A stretch of 64,000 bases of DNA from Bullera alba (Eukaryota > Basidiomycota > Tremellomycetes > Tremellales > Bulleraceae), in NCBI GenBank assembly GCA_001600095.1, contig BCIX01000006.1:186001-250000 (forward strand), read 5' to 3'. A program made the position numbers and the translations under genes. A model generated the notes under the pieces. The model made no database searches. It was not told the origin of the DNA and saw nothing but the letters and a program-made list of their open reading frames with translations. Each line of letters begins with the position of its first letter. Positions within the stretch are counted from its first letter, which is position 1. Below are positions 41,884-54,443 of the stretch, piece after piece.

Positions 41884-44800
41884 CTACAAGTCGTCCAAAT
41901 GGGCCGCATCCTCGCTGTTCAACTTGAAGCTCCACTCGTCGTTCTCCTCCTCGGGATCCAGCTCCTGGCCACTGGTCGAACTCTCCATCATGCGCGCATT
42001 GCGCCTGTGCAACGAGCTGACCATGCTCATATCCCTCATTGCCGGGCGGTTGATCTTGCCGAACTCATCCGGGGAGAGGAGGTTTGGATGATCGAACGGC
42101 GAGGCATCAAACACCAGTGGGACATTAGGCACCAGTAGCTCTGGGAGGAGGGTGCTTGCGATCGAGTCCGAGCGCCTCCTGGGTTTTACTACCACTCCGA
42201 TATCAGCCATCGCCCGGAGTTAGGATGTTTCTGGACGTGGAAGGCTCACCCGCTTCGAGATCCTTGATTCTACTCTCCAAGTCCCCCACTAAACTCCTAT
42301 ACTCGTCCCTCTCCGTCTCCACCTGGTGCAGCGACTCTGTCAACCGATCGACCTCCTCCTTCAACTCTTTGGACTCGGACTTTGACCGTCCAAGCGAGCC
42401 AAGGATCGCATCCAGCTCTAGGGCATGTTTCTCCTTGACCACCCTGATCTCCTCCAGAAGCCCCTCGACGCGCTCCGATTCCACCGACTGTACTCGCTTG
42501 GGATCCGACATGTGCTCTGCCTTGGACTCAGGTTGAGCTTGAGCAGCACCAGACTTGGTCATGATGAAGGATGCTCTGCGAGCGATTTCCGGGCTGATCT
42601 TGGAATTGATGAATTGGCCTTTGACCGGGCCTTTACCCTGTTTCGTGGGCGTGTCGTCGACTACCGAGAGGAGATTGGCATCCCTTGCGGATCCAATGGC
42701 GGCTGCTGACCGAGGTGCAGACTGAGTGCCCCGCTGCCGACCAGCGTTGTGTGGTGAGGCGGCGGCGTGATTGACTCGAGCGGCGGCAGAGGACGATCGC
42801 CAATCTTCGACCGAACATGTCGACGGTTGGTGTCTGACTTTACGATCCTCAGCGGCCCTCGCAGCCGCGCCGTCCAGAGAGGACCGAGGTCGGAAGTCGA
42901 GTGCAGAGGCTGGTCGGATTCGGCGTTCCGACTCCACCATTCTTCGCCTGGAAACCCGGCTTGGCGTGTCCATCTCCGAGGTGAAGGGCGGTGGTGATGG
43001 CGGATCCAACAGTCGCGATCGTTGGGGCAAGGTCGATGACCTGGCCAGTCGTTCCAGTAATGCCAATCTCATATCATCTCCTTCGACAGTATGAGTCGAG
43101 CGTCGACTTGGGCTCTCGACATCTCGGCGCAGACTTCGACGTGGACTCTGGGTCTGTCGGGGGCTTTGTGGACTTTGATCGAGATCTTTGAGTGGGTTGG
43201 GGCGTTTCGGTCTGCCGATAGACCACCACCCTTCGCCCTGACGCTTTTCCACCTCCTCCACGAGGTTCATGCCGGACGCGAGGGATCGCAAGTCGTGGGT
43301 CGATTTGCTGCGGCTGTGCGTGAGAGTGAGAGCCGAGGGTCGGGTGGTCATGCTAGAGTGGGAGTCGTCTTTGGCCGTGTAGAACGTTTTGCCAGACTGA
43401 GCTCGGGTCATGAACCCATCCTCGGTATCGCCGACGACCATGGGGTCCGAGATCACTGCGGTATCTTCGCATGGACCGGTCATGCTGCTCTGGGCGGTCA
43501 CCATTCCAGAGGAGGTACTGCTCGAACGGGAAATGTCGCCCGGTTCTCCGGCAACAGTAGTCACATCTTGCTCTGCGGCGCAGGGAAGGGACGCCTTGGA
43601 GATGGTCTGATCGATTACCGCTTGGAGACCAGTGTCGACCTTGCCTAGATCGAGACTGGGCCGGGCATTTCGCTTCCGCCTCAACGTCCGGTCGTCATAT
43701 TGTTGCCCAACGACCTCGACATCGTCTGGGCGGTTTACATCGTCGTCCTGGGGCGTTGGGACAGATTGATCGCTGACTCGACGTGACGAGGCCCCCGAGT
43801 CGCCTCCAGTTGAGGAAACGTCCAATCCGGAGAAATCTCTCATGCGGGAGAAAGCGTCCTTGATCTCTGTCAACGATTGCTTTCGCGTCGCCACGGCGGC
43901 CGTATCGTCCGTTTGGTCGATACTGAGGGATGAGGACCGAGTGGGGATATGCCCCGGATCCGCTTTTGACGATTGCTGCAGGACAAACAGCTGCGCAAGG
44001 CTTGGCATTGGGTTCTTCGAGGGCGAGACCTCTTGTCGAGTCGGGGGTACGGCAAACGGTGGTGGAGATCGAACGGGGTCAAGGATCGATTTGTCGTCTT
44101 GAGCGGGGGAGAGGACCAAGGTCTGTTTTGACGGATTGACTTTTGGCAAGTTTTGCAGTGGGCGCATTGGCGTAGCAAGGCTTGGATTCGGTTTCACCAC
44201 TGGCGGGGAGGGTTGAGTCGGGGGTATCTCCTTGGCCTCAATCTTGGAAGTTTGGGGTAGAGGCGGCAGAGGGGGTAGTGGCCGGACATATGATGGCCTC
44301 GAGTCGGCACTCGGGATCAAAGGCAGAGCCGCGGTTGGCGGTTTGGTGCTTTGGGTGGTATCGCTCGACCCAGAGTTCGAGACTGATCACCACTCTCAGC
44401 AAATGACCGTTTTAGTTTCGAATACACTCACGAGGTATGATGCTATTCCTAACCACACTGTCCCGCCCACTGACTGCCCCGCCCGATGCCCGCCCCAGCG
44501 ACGAAGGCATGAACCCCTCTTCAAGCCCGGTGCTCATGCTCGCCGCCCCTCCAGAGGCTTTACCCAAGCTCATACTGTCATACTCGTGAATCCGCTTCTT
44601 TGTCGCATCGGCTTTGACCACAGAGGCCAAGTGTCCATTCTTCCCATTCACGCTAAACTTTGTTCGGAGCGATCGCATAGGGGGTAATGTCAATCTATGC
44701 GGTTTTGGCATTTCCTTCGCAGCGACTGGTGCTGTCCCAACCGAGGTCTGATCCTCCGTGGCGGCGCGAGCAGATTTGGCTTGATCGTCCGAGACGGCCT

Positions 44801-45647
44801 TTGAGGGTTTCGAGGTGGACGGAGCGAAAGAATGCCTGAAACTGTCGAAAGAGAGTCTCCGGCTCATCCGCCTCGGTCGAGGTTGTGATTGTTCCCCTTG
44901 TGCTTCCTCCGATTGTTCCGATTGACCAGGCGGCGCCTTGACGGAAGAGCGGGAAGCTGATCTCGGACGAAAGAAGCTCCCTTTCTGCTTTTGAGACTCG
45001 AAGATTGTCCCACTAGAACTCGAGCGGGGCATCGTGTTGAAGTTGGATCGCGGGTCCATTGCGGCAGCAGTGTCCTGCTCGGCGAGGGATCTGGAGTGAT
45101 CGGCAATGTTGATTGCTGAGGCGAGAGTGGGCATCTCCTTCCATAATGGCTTTGGATCCATCTTGCCGGTCGACAACGCTGTTGCCGACGAGCGATTCAG
45201 CTCTGCGAGGGGAAAGTGGGAGGTTGGTAATCCCGAAAAGGCGGCTTCTGCCATTGGACCCCTGCCCGAATCGCTAGGATGGAACGAGCGATCTTGACTC
45301 GTCTGCGAATGTGTCGTCAGGCCAGAGCGTATGGGGATACCCGACGGCAGAGCAGAGTACGAGAACCCAGGGGCGGCGTCGTTCCGGACCAAAACCTGGA
45401 ATGGACTGCCGCCAGAGATGGACAGCGTGGAGAGTGAGATATCCCCTTTACTGCCCTGATAAGGGATTGGCGCCGAGGGCAGTAGGAGACTCTGCCTCCC
45501 CCGGGTGGGAGGGGAGGGGGAGGATGCGGCGTTGGAAGTGAATGGGTTGGAGAGGAAGGCCGAGAGGGTCTTCAGTCGGGATTTCGGGGGTGATCGTCGG
45601 TGATCACTCTCGTCGAGCGGTCTCTGAGCGAAGATTGACGGGCCCAT
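41884..45647 (-). CDS. Large disordered protein with C-terminal coiled coil
   Basis: Three exons give about 1,230 residues from ATG 45647 (MGPSIFAQRPLDESDHR). Introns near 44400 and 42190 were placed by frame: the first joins SIIP to LELWVERYHPKHQ, the second joins KDLEA to VVVKPRRRSDS. Almost all of it is Ser/Pro/Arg-rich and probably disordered, with many RSxS-type phosphosites (RRMSRRLSFDSFRHSF) and a Pro run (RPLPPLPPLPQ) that could bind SH3 domains. A long coiled coil sits near the end (VEGLLEEIRVVKEKHALE to LHQVETERDEYRSLVGDLE). Such architecture suits a cortex or polarity scaffold, but I recognise no family. Confidence 0.78.
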
Positions 45648-46180
45648 GGTGAGTCGAGCGATGGTTTGATTGATGTGGTGAGGGGACTGCTGAGCCAATG
45701 TCGAGAACTAGGTGAAGAGGTGATCTATTGATTGATTATACACAAACCGAACCGAGGATGCGAAACACCTGTCGTGGAATGGAAGCTGATGCGAAGAACC
45801 TAGTCGTTATACACAAGTCGTCAGGTCGTCGAGTCAAGTCATGGAGTTGTAGAGTGAAAGTGTGGTTGATCAAATGGTCGTCCCCGTCATCCTGTACCTA
45901 TCAGCATGTTGATCCCATACTGTTTTGCGTGTTGACACGCAATTGTCCAGGATCGGCTGGCGTCACGGTCTAACGGTCGTAGATCATGCCGCTGGGTTGG
46001 TAGATCATCAACTGGGGCCAACCCTCCAGCCCTCTTTGTAATTTACGCCAGAGAGCCCGACCGACCAACCAACAGACCGCCGCTCCCGCCGCGCGCTGAT
46101 ACCAACAATGACAACGTGGTGAGAAGTAGAACTCACCATGTCATATGCACATCCCACATGTCCATAGCCTGACCCCCTGC
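45648..46180. other. Intergenic region
   Basis: 533 bp upstream of the large coiled-coil gene. No further feature is recognised. Confidence 0.55.
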
Positions 46181-46507
46181 TCAGCGGGGGTGGGAGAGGA
46201 TGGAGAGAGGTGAAGCCGGTGAAGAAGGAGGTGATTCCAGCGTGTCTGCCGTAAGATGCAAGGTGGATTCATTCCAGCCTGTCTTGGACTTGGTTACTGG
46301 TCGAGTCATAGTCACCACATCCTTCCTCATGGCCATATTGGATGGAGGTGGACCGGTGGACTGGGCGGAGCGTGGTGAAGGATGCTTGTTGCCCTCACGG
46401 GCATCATCACCACTAGTGCTCTGTCGCGCTCTCGAGGCCTCTTTCGCGGCGAGCTTTGCGGCTCGGCGTTTATCGTAGCAAAGGGTGATGAGCCAGATGA
46501 TGGGCAT
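46181..46507 (-). CDS. Small hypothetical membrane-anchored protein
   Basis: A 108-codon single-exon ORF. From ATG 46507 it starts with a short hydrophobic stretch then a basic patch (MPIIWLITLCYDKRRAAKLA), the pattern of a signal anchor, followed by a hydrophilic Ser/Pro tail. An in-frame ATG at 46594 would add 29 residues. There is an overlapping open frame on the other strand (46200-46478). No family recognised. It may not be a gene. Confidence 0.35.
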   Translation of the reverse strand: MPIIWLITLCYDKRRAAKLAAKEASRARQSTSGDDAREGNKHPSPRSAQSTGPPPSNMAMRKDVVTMTRPVTKSKTGWNESTLHLTADTLESPPSSPASPLSILSHPR

Positions 46508-46914
46508 GGCGATTGGTCGAGGTCGTTGCCGGAGTATGGGACGTTGACTATGGTGAGAATGTATGAGAAGCTGTCGAGAACACGGATACACCATCCCATC
46601 GCTACCCCATCACCGCTACACACCACACAGTCAGGAGCAGTCAGGAGTCGAGAACGCCCTGGTGCCTCGTCGTCTTGGCCGAGACAGGCACCTTTACTCA
46701 AAGCATCACAGAGTCTGGAATCGTTGTATAGACTCATGCCGTGCTCGAGCATGGAGTGTGGATGATCATCCTAGGGCATGTGCATGGCATGTGCTAAGAT
46801 GCCGAGTATCACATGTCCAGCTGCACAGGATCCTCGATATGTATTTGGCCCTGAGTGGACCTGCGACGACTATAACTTTACTCCGTGAGTCCGTACCAAG
46901 TCCCCGGGTCACAA
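46508..46914. other. Intergenic region
   Basis: 407 bp between the small hypothetical gene and the end of the ubinuclein gene. I see nothing identifiable. Confidence 0.55.
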
Positions 46915-49854
46915 TCACCCCTTTGCCTCCTCCCCGTCTCCATTCGCTGTGACCTGACCCACAGCCGCGGCTTTCTCCTTTGCAGCCATCGTCCTCCTCG
47001 CCTTGATATTGCTCACTACGCCAGTCAGTAAGCTCTGCGCCACCACCACCACCACGACGACTCTTTCTCCGGCCCGAAACTCACTCTTTTTGCCGACTTC
47101 GATATGTGTCGCGAATCCATCAGGGAACAACTCGCAGATCTTGGTGATCATGTCCGACCTCGACTTCTTCTCGCTGAACGAAGGCTTGCCAGTGGGGGCT
47201 ATACCGAGTTCCCTTCCCGAGGTCAGCATCTCAATGACAATGGATGTAAATCCAGAGCCGGGAGCCGATCCGCTACCCACTTTTCCTTCTTGTGGTAATC
47301 GCTCATCTCCTCGTTGTTCTCCAAGATCTGCCGTAGGAGGTCCTGCATCATTGGCGTCCAGCGAAACTCCCGCTTCGGCTCCTTCGGGCGGCCATCTGCG
47401 ACGGGGGCCGGTGCCTCTGGCTCGGTAGAGTCGGGATCTTTCGGCAAACCAGCAGGATCCTACTAGGATCAGCAAGTTCAACGAGTCTGAGACCAGTGCT
47501 AGGTGCTTACCTTTTCTGGATGCTCCGTCGCTACGATAAACCGTCAGCTAGATACAGACCATGGAGTCAGAAGGGTAGCTAGACCCACTCCATTCGGCCA
47601 GCTGCTGCTCATACTCTGCCCTAGACTCGGTATACTTTCGTATCCAGTATTCCTTCTCCTGCTCAACCAACTCTCCCAGTGCGTCTATACCCGTATCCTC
47701 GCATAGTTGTAGGAATTCCCAGTACCTGGCGCGACATTGCTTATTTATCAATTTCTGCAGACCATCAACTCGTATTCCCCTTCAGACATGACGACGTGCT
47801 TTGCTTACCGTCAGTGTGAACAGGTTGTAAGGCAGAACGCTGGGTAACGACTCGTACAGCCCCTTTGCACCTGGGCGCGTGCCAAAGTGGTTGTAACCAA
47901 AGGCCACTTCGGCCAATTGCGTGAGGAACGGCTTGAGATGTTCTGGGAATTTCGTCTTTGCATGTACGTCCCAGGCGTCTATGCCGAGTCAGCGGATACA
48001 CCTGGCGCGGGAGGACATGTTTACTCACGCTTGTCGCTCTGCTGCTTCAATATCAGCAGTTGGCGTCTGACTTCTATCGGGAACGCCGGGAATGGCGGCA
48101 AGTACTATCATCCAAACGTGAGCTCGACGTGTCTTCTTAGTCAGGAAGGCTGAGCTCACTGCTGGGTCTTTGGAGGCGTTTCGGAACAGTCCCCGGTCTA
48201 TCTCAAGGGAAACCTCTGGTAATGGCTCCGTGGAATCGTCTTCTATTGATACAATCAGTTTCTCTCCACTGCTTCAGTCCAGCTCGGAGACCTACCCTGC
48301 GTGTCCACCAGCCGCGATGGGCCAGCACTCGGACCATCATCATCACTGTCCAATTTGATGGGAGAACTCCTCGACCCATCGCCGACAGAGCGCGCTCGGG
48401 AATTGGAAGGCTTTGAACCATTTGCGAGACCCCTCCTGGCTGCGAGTCTGGAGATGTCGACTCGAGGACCGGTGAGAGGGGCAGGACCTTTGGGCTGGCT
48501 GGCTCTTGGACGTCTCTGGGCTTTACGCTTCGGTGTGGCCTCGACCCTGGTATGGGTTAGCATAAGTTAAGGTGAATTTCAGACTCACTCCTCTGCTAGA
48601 TCGACTGGGCCTTGTTGCACAAAGAACCCCTCTTTCAGCGCTCGACCCATGTGCGTTGGAGCATCGATAATCTGCTCCGAGTCATCGATGAATGAGTCGT
48701 CCGTGTCATAGTCGTCGTCAATCTTCCTCCTCTTGACGGGCTGGCCCGTATCAGCGAGCTGATAAAGATGTTGGATCGATATAACTCACCTTTCTCCTCT
48801 TGGTGGCCTTGGCATCTCTCTCCTCGATCTCTTTTGCCATGACTGCGAGCTCCTCTTCCGTCATGTTCATCATGTCTTGTAAGCCAGTCGACTTGGGCTT
48901 GAGGGTTGAAGGTCCAGCTTCTACCTCATCCACCTCCATACCCCCCGCGGCCGCGGGGGCCTTCTTCTCCCCCGACTCTGCCACTAACGCTCTCAAGTCC
49001 TTGCTCTCCTCTGCCTCGACGGGCCAAGTGGAGATCATGCCGTTCAGCCTGGCATCTTCCAATATGTTCCACTCTAACGACTCTCCGTTTGGGTCCAGGA
49101 ATTTCTCCAAGCGGATTGTTATCATCGGGGGCGGGGGAGGCGGCATGTCGTCGATGGAGGGTGATCGCCTGGCGACCTTCTTCCGCTTGGGTGCCAAAAT
49201 GTTGGTCTCCTGGACCTCTTCTTGGGTAACGGTGGTAGTGATGTCGGGCTCTGTCCCTGGTTCCACCTTGACCTGGGTTTGGGAGACGCTGGTGACAATG
49301 TTGACTTTGGTGATCTCGATGTCATCATCCTCGCCGCGGTCCTAGGCGAGGTCAGTAACGGTCATTACTGCCGCCTCAAGGAGGGAATCAGAATGACTTA
49401 CATCTCCACCTTCTAGATCCTCACTCTTATCGTCGTCATCACTCTCTTCGTCATCTTCCTCCTCCTCCTCCTCATCCTCTTCCTCCTCATCTTCTACTTC
49501 ACCCCCCTCGACCCCTTCCTCCCCTTCGCCCTCTGTCGACTCGTCGTCCTCATCCTCACCTTCTTCGGCATCGACGAACCCCTCTGGATCGTCGTCACTG
49601 CCTATAGGATCCACATGGCCATTTCCCTCGGCCATCTGGACGTCCTCGTCCGCTACCTCCTTCGGTTGCTGGGATGTCATACCGTTCTTGGTTGTACCGC
49701 TCGAAGTGGGGCCATTAGCTCGAGGAGTGGAAGAGCCTCGAGGGCGAGTTGGCGACAAGACTAGATTGGGCGTCGATTCGAGACTAGGTGAGCCGGGGGA
49801 GTTCTGGAAGGAGCGGATGGGCGAGGTGAGGGGTGATTGGGCGGAGAATGACAT
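46915..49854 (-). CDS. HPC2: Ubinuclein / HPC2-like subunit of the HIR histone chaperone
   Basis: HIR/HIRA-complex subunit that helps deposit H3-H4 outside replication. About ten exons from ATG 49854 (MSFSAQSPLTSPIRSF). Residues 70-160 are a long acidic tract (EDEEEEDEEEEEEDDEES). The Hpc2-related (HUN) domain is clear: KRRKIDDDYDTDDSFIDDSE, then a segment ending GFFVQQGPVDL. Downstream come Ser/Arg-rich disorder, an ordered helical region (LAAIPAFPIEVRRQLLILKQ), and REFRWTPMMQDLLRQILENN, which is the ubinuclein middle domain. SRSDMITKICELFPDGFATH continues that domain. The tail after the last intron (MSNIKARRTMAAKEKAAA) is basic. The HUN motif makes the family secure. Confidence 0.87.
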
Positions 49855-50446
49855 TGTCGGTTGCGATGTCCATATGAAGGTCGGCCGCCTCCAGGCGTAT
49901 GGCACGGCTTGGACGACGCTCTTGTGCTGCCCTGGATACTGGATAGAGGGCCTTGGATCGCTGGTGTCTCACGAATCAGGTAGAAGAAGGAATATCACAA
50001 CCCGACTTCAATGTTCATGTTGACTGCTGACCGTCAACTAGCCGGACCAAAAGTCGCGTACTTTTATTGACAGCTCTAGAAGTTGCAACAACAAATCATA
50101 CGTGATGCATCAGACGAGCTGTGTATATCATGGAGACAGGTCCGACTGGCTTCCCTCCGTGTACCCCTGCCTGACTCTATGCATGGTTGTGGTCGCTGCT
50201 CACCATCCAATTGCTTCGCGTCGCCATCATACGCGAGTGGATGGACAATGACGGGATCAAATCTCAGACGTCAACGAGACTCAATTGCTGTGTTTTGCTC
50301 TTTCACCTTTTTGCTATTCTTAACCGCGCCCGTCTTCCTCTTCTCGTTCATCAGGGCTCATTGGAACGTCAGATCGGGTTCTCGCAAACGAAGAGATCAC
50401 CAGCGAAGGCTTGGAGATAACTGTGATTCCTGGACAATCACACATC
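49855..50446. other. Divergent intergenic region
   Basis: 592 bp between two divergent starts. No clear motif or gene. Confidence 0.6.
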
Positions 50447-52037
50447 ATGAAACCAGCCACGAGGATCGGATGGGTCCTGTCGGCGATCGCTCTCCTCTCG
50501 CTGGCTTCAGCAGCCGGTACCTCGCAATGGGGCGAAGCGTGCAAGTGAGTCCGTCTCGCTTCCACCCCCTCAGAGGTCCCTGGAGTGTGGGACGTAAACC
50601 TGTCTTGTGGATAGCGAGTTGATCCTCTTGCCTTGTAGCCAGGACAACACGCATTTAGACTCGAACACCTGGGCTCTGGATACCGACTGCAACCCCAGGA
50701 CATACTGCGCCGACAATGGGACGTGCGCGTATAAAGGCTGTCGAAAGGATATCGTATGTCGCAACTAAGGATGTTCGAACAGCCAGTTGCTAATTGAATA
50801 CCCAGTACCCGTTCGGCTACAACGATGTCCCGTTTGATCAGCTGCCGCCCATGTGCCCAACGGGGTTTTTGTGCGTCGCCCTTGCTTGTTGATGAATGTC
50901 AAACTGATCATAGTGTCAGCTGCCCGGACGAGGGAGATAGGTGTATTGAGGATGTTGCCGTTGGCGGAGCTTGTCAGAAGGATCGAGATGGTGGGTGGTC
51001 TCGATCGTGACTCGTCATCCGGTTGCGACTCTGACCGGACTATCTAGACCAATGTTTGCCTGCACCAAACTACAAAGATATCAGCGGGTATCTCAACGTC
51101 AATGGATCAGTCTGCCTCAACTTCACCTGCTAGTGAGTAATGACGGTACTCCGTCGAGTTCGACTGCTGACTGCAAGTCAGCTACGCCGACGTCAATGTT
51201 GGCCAAACTTGCGTGTTTGACAACACGGTTTACACGGCCTATGCAGATGGCGGCTCGCAATACGCATTCATCATCTCGCGAGACAAGTGAGCTGCTTCCC
51301 TCTTGACTCTCTGGGCTCAAGCTAACATTGTGTCAGCTGCGCCAACGGTCTATATTGCGATGGATCGACCACACAGTGCTTGAAGAAGAAATTGCATGGA
51401 GCGGCTTGTGAATCGCACAAAGAGTGAGCGGCCGCGATATCGACGTTTGCCGCAATAGCTGATATGTCTAGGTGCCTGTCTTACAACTGCGATGATAACA
51501 AGGTCTGCGGACGAGCGCCCGACGATCAGCTCAGGCCTCCGGTATGGAACTACGTGCTTGTCGGTTTGGGTTTAGCGGCGTGTGAGTAACAGACCGTTGT
51601 CGCTTGGTTGATGCTGACACCCTGTAGTCATTGCCGGAATCATGGTTTCTCTGTGGTTCCTGCATCGACGCTCGCGAAAGGAGAACCAGGTGAAATTGGA
51701 GCAGTACTACAACGAGCAGATTGCATATCGACAATCGATCATGTCGATGAATCAGGCCAAGAACTCGCTCCTGTCTCTACCGGCGAACACTGTGAGTCAA
51801 CGTCACTCCTCCAAGAATCTAACGACAGATGTTCAAGGATCTAACGACAGATGCTAACGATCGTCTTAGCACCCCGACGTGGCGAGGAAATCGATGTTGG
51901 GCGAAGAGGCCTTCTCCTACTCTGCCCAAGACGACATGTTGCCGCCAAACGTCAGGCGGGACTCGTCTGCAGCTTGGTCAGAGGCGGATTCTGAAGTGCT
52001 GCTGGTCGCCGAGCAGCCCAAGTATCACGGCAGATGA
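50447..52037 (+). CDS. Cysteine-rich type I membrane protein
   Basis: About eight exons from ATG 50447. A signal peptide (MKPATRIGWVLSAIALLSLASA) leads to an extracellular domain of about 230 residues with more than 20 cysteines in EGF-like spacing (TYCADNGTCAYKGC, FFCPDEGDRC, LYCDGSTTQC, CESHKECLSYNC). One membrane helix follows (YVLVGLGLAAFIAGIMVSLW), then a basic stop-transfer RRSRKE and a cytosolic tail rich in Gln, Asn and Ser. The layout is that of a surface receptor or sensor, common in basidiomycetes but not characterised to my knowledge. One intron near the 3' end (51793-51869) has an internal duplication with repeated branch-site words. Confidence 0.82.
51817..51853 (+). repeat. 15-bp direct repeat carrying the intron branch-site word
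   Basis: ATCTAACGACAGATG occurs at 51817-51831 and 51839-51853, 22 bp apart. With a third copy of the word at 51854 the intron has three CTAAC sequences. Confidence 0.9.
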
Positions 52038-52167
52038 CCCACGGCGTGATGACTCGAGATCACATACGCAATTACGGACTTTTGATGATGTTTATGCCTT
52101 TCTGTATCGATATGCAACGTTCCGTATGACGACGGACCGCGTTGAAGTGCAATAGTCCACTGAGGTG

Positions 52168-54040
52168 CTAGGACAAGACGGCTAGCATGTCCTCGACCTT
52201 GGTGAACTTCTCCCTGGGCTTGGCGCCTCTGGCCCGCTCTACTTCTGCCGCGTCGATCTTGTGCCAGCCATCAAGGGTGACCACTTTGCCCTCCTTCAGC
52301 CCGGCCTCCACGAGGTCAGGTAGGCCTGAATCCAAGTTTGATCCCAGTTGGGGCACGCCGATGGACGTTTGGGCGGTGTTGAGGTGGTCGTCTATCATGA
52401 TGGAGACGAGGCTGTATGCGTCGTGCATCGTGGATGCGATGACGCCGACGGGTCCTCTAGCCACCCACCCAGCGGCATACAGTCCGGGAACCTGCGGGAT
52501 GTCAGCTTCACGGTCAACCACGGGGAGAATCGTCTTGGACTCCAGGGGTCCAGGTAGCGGTCGTGTTCGCGAACTTGGGAATATGGTAGGGAGTAAGGGG
52601 AGGGGTACCCACCACCATCCCCTCTTCGTCCACAATACGACCACCGACGTTCCTGACCCTGCCGCGACTCCGATCAAAGGGCAAAGTCCAGCTTTCTTCC
52701 GATCCAAGCGGCTCGGATCTGTACCCCACACTCTCCACTACCAAGTCCGCCGGCGTCGTCACCGTCTCGTCCGTTGGTCTGGCTATGACGGTGGGCGAGG
52801 GCCGAGGTGAAGACTCGGTCTGACTCTGAGGCGGGCTCGGTGGATCCGCCGCCGTCGTCAACAACTCGTTGACACTCCATGTAACACTGCCGACTCTGGA
52901 TGTTCGATCGTTGCTGGCGCTTTCGCTCGCTGCGTTGAATGATTTGGGAGATTTCAAGAAATCAAGGTGAAACTCCTTGCCGTCTCCAGAAGCAGACCAA
53001 GGTTTTTCCATCAAGTCGAGGATCCGATTCCTGGCCCTATCCCTCCCTACGATCGATCTCGCCTCTGTCGCCAGCTTGGGATCCAATCCGGCCCTATGGA
53101 GACCTATCTGTGACATTTCTCTAAACTCCTTGGCGGTGAACGCGACTTGAGCGGGTCCCCTCCTTCCTACCACCCGCACACTCCTAACCTTGCTCTTGGC
53201 CAAGACGTCGAGCACTTCCTCTGGAAGGTCCGTCTCGGAGAGGGTCTCCACGGGCTTTAGCAGGATCCTAGCTACATCGAGGGCCACGTTGCCGTGGCCG
53301 ATGATCGATACTTCGGTGGTGCGCGATAGATCAGGGGCGTTATGGCGGAATGCCGGGTGACCATTGTACCATCCCACAAGGGCCAACGCGGGGAACACAT
53401 CATCCAGCGGATTCTGGGATGATGAAGATCCGGGCACGGAAGAGAGCGGGTTGGACAGGCTGGATCCGTAGGTGAACAAGATGGAGGTGTAGTGCGGGAT
53501 CAGCGAGGACAGAGGGACGTGCAGAGCGTGAGGGTAGGTATATGTTGATAATGAGGTGATGGGCGAAGTTGACGTTGATGAAGAAGAGGATTGCGTTCCT
53601 ATTGATGTATTGCCGAAGTATCGGAATCTCGAATCTGTTGACAGCTCGTCAAACTTGTGCTGGCAGTTCTGCAGAAATGAACTTTGTCAACAATCTGGTC
53701 GGATACGGAGACCCCTATCGAGACAACGTAGATAGTAGGTAGAAACCGTTTGACTCACCTTGACTTCTGGATGATCCGGTGCAACGCCATACCGAGCCAG
53801 TCCATATGGCGTAGGCAACCGCTCATACATGTCCACCTGGACTTTCGCCCCCTCTGGCGAGTCTGCCGGCAGGAGCGATAACAATCTTGAAGCGGCATAG
53901 AAGCCAGATGGTCCAGCACCGATGATGGCCAATTTGAGCGGTCTTGTCGAGTGTTGCAGAGAAGAAGCCGTAGTAGCGAACGTCCGCAGCGGGGTCGACT
54001 TCGACACCAGCTGTTTCCGTAGACACATGCCGCAGATCAT
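52168..54040 (-). CDS. ARH1: NADPH:adrenodoxin oxidoreductase, mitochondrial
   Basis: FAD enzyme that passes electrons from NADPH to mitochondrial ferredoxin for iron-sulfur cluster and heme A synthesis. Three or four exons from ATG 54040. The leader (MICGMCLRKQLVSKSTPLRT) is a mitochondrial presequence. LKLAIIGAGPSGFYAASRLL is the FAD-binding Rossmann motif; YERLPTPYGLARYGVAPDHP is diagnostic of the family. VSIIGHGNVALDVARILL is the NADPH motif, with VRVVGRRGPAQVAFT following. The C-terminal block VPGLYAAGWVARGPVGVIAS closes the FAD site. A Ser/Thr-rich insert (SSSSSTSTSPITSLSTYTY) after the first FAD part is not usual in the family. Essential in yeast. Confidence 0.92.
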
Positions 54041-54443
54041 GATTGCGACGAGTTGGTTTTCGGCGATGATGGATCAAGCTAGAGTACTTATGAGGTCCAC
54101 AGGCATATACTGCGACTGCCAGACCAGGATTCGACTCGACTCTGACTCGCTTGCGACTATAGGGACATTGAGACATCTCTCAGTGTGAGGCCGCGGGTTG
54201 AGTTTATCTAATCTCGATCCGCGGAAGGCGTATAGAGCATAACTGTGGTGTGTATAAGCGCGGATATCGGCAACTCCAGCAACTACTGTTGAACAACCTC
54301 TTCCTTTTGAAGCAACTTGGACAGCATATAGTGTCTAGCTAGAGACCCATATCGTCCAGGCTGGGTCACCATGTCGAGGACCATCCCCTCTTCAAGATAG
54401 TGGATGAGGCACGGACTTGTACAGAGAGCCACCGCGATCCACA
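54041..54443. other. Divergent intergenic region
   Basis: 403 bp between the ARH1 and SEA2 starts. No clear element recognised. Confidence 0.6.

Noticed and set aside
46200..46478. Plus-strand ORF of 92 codons opposite the small hypothetical gene
   Set aside because: Starts are weak and composition is less protein-like than the minus-strand frame.
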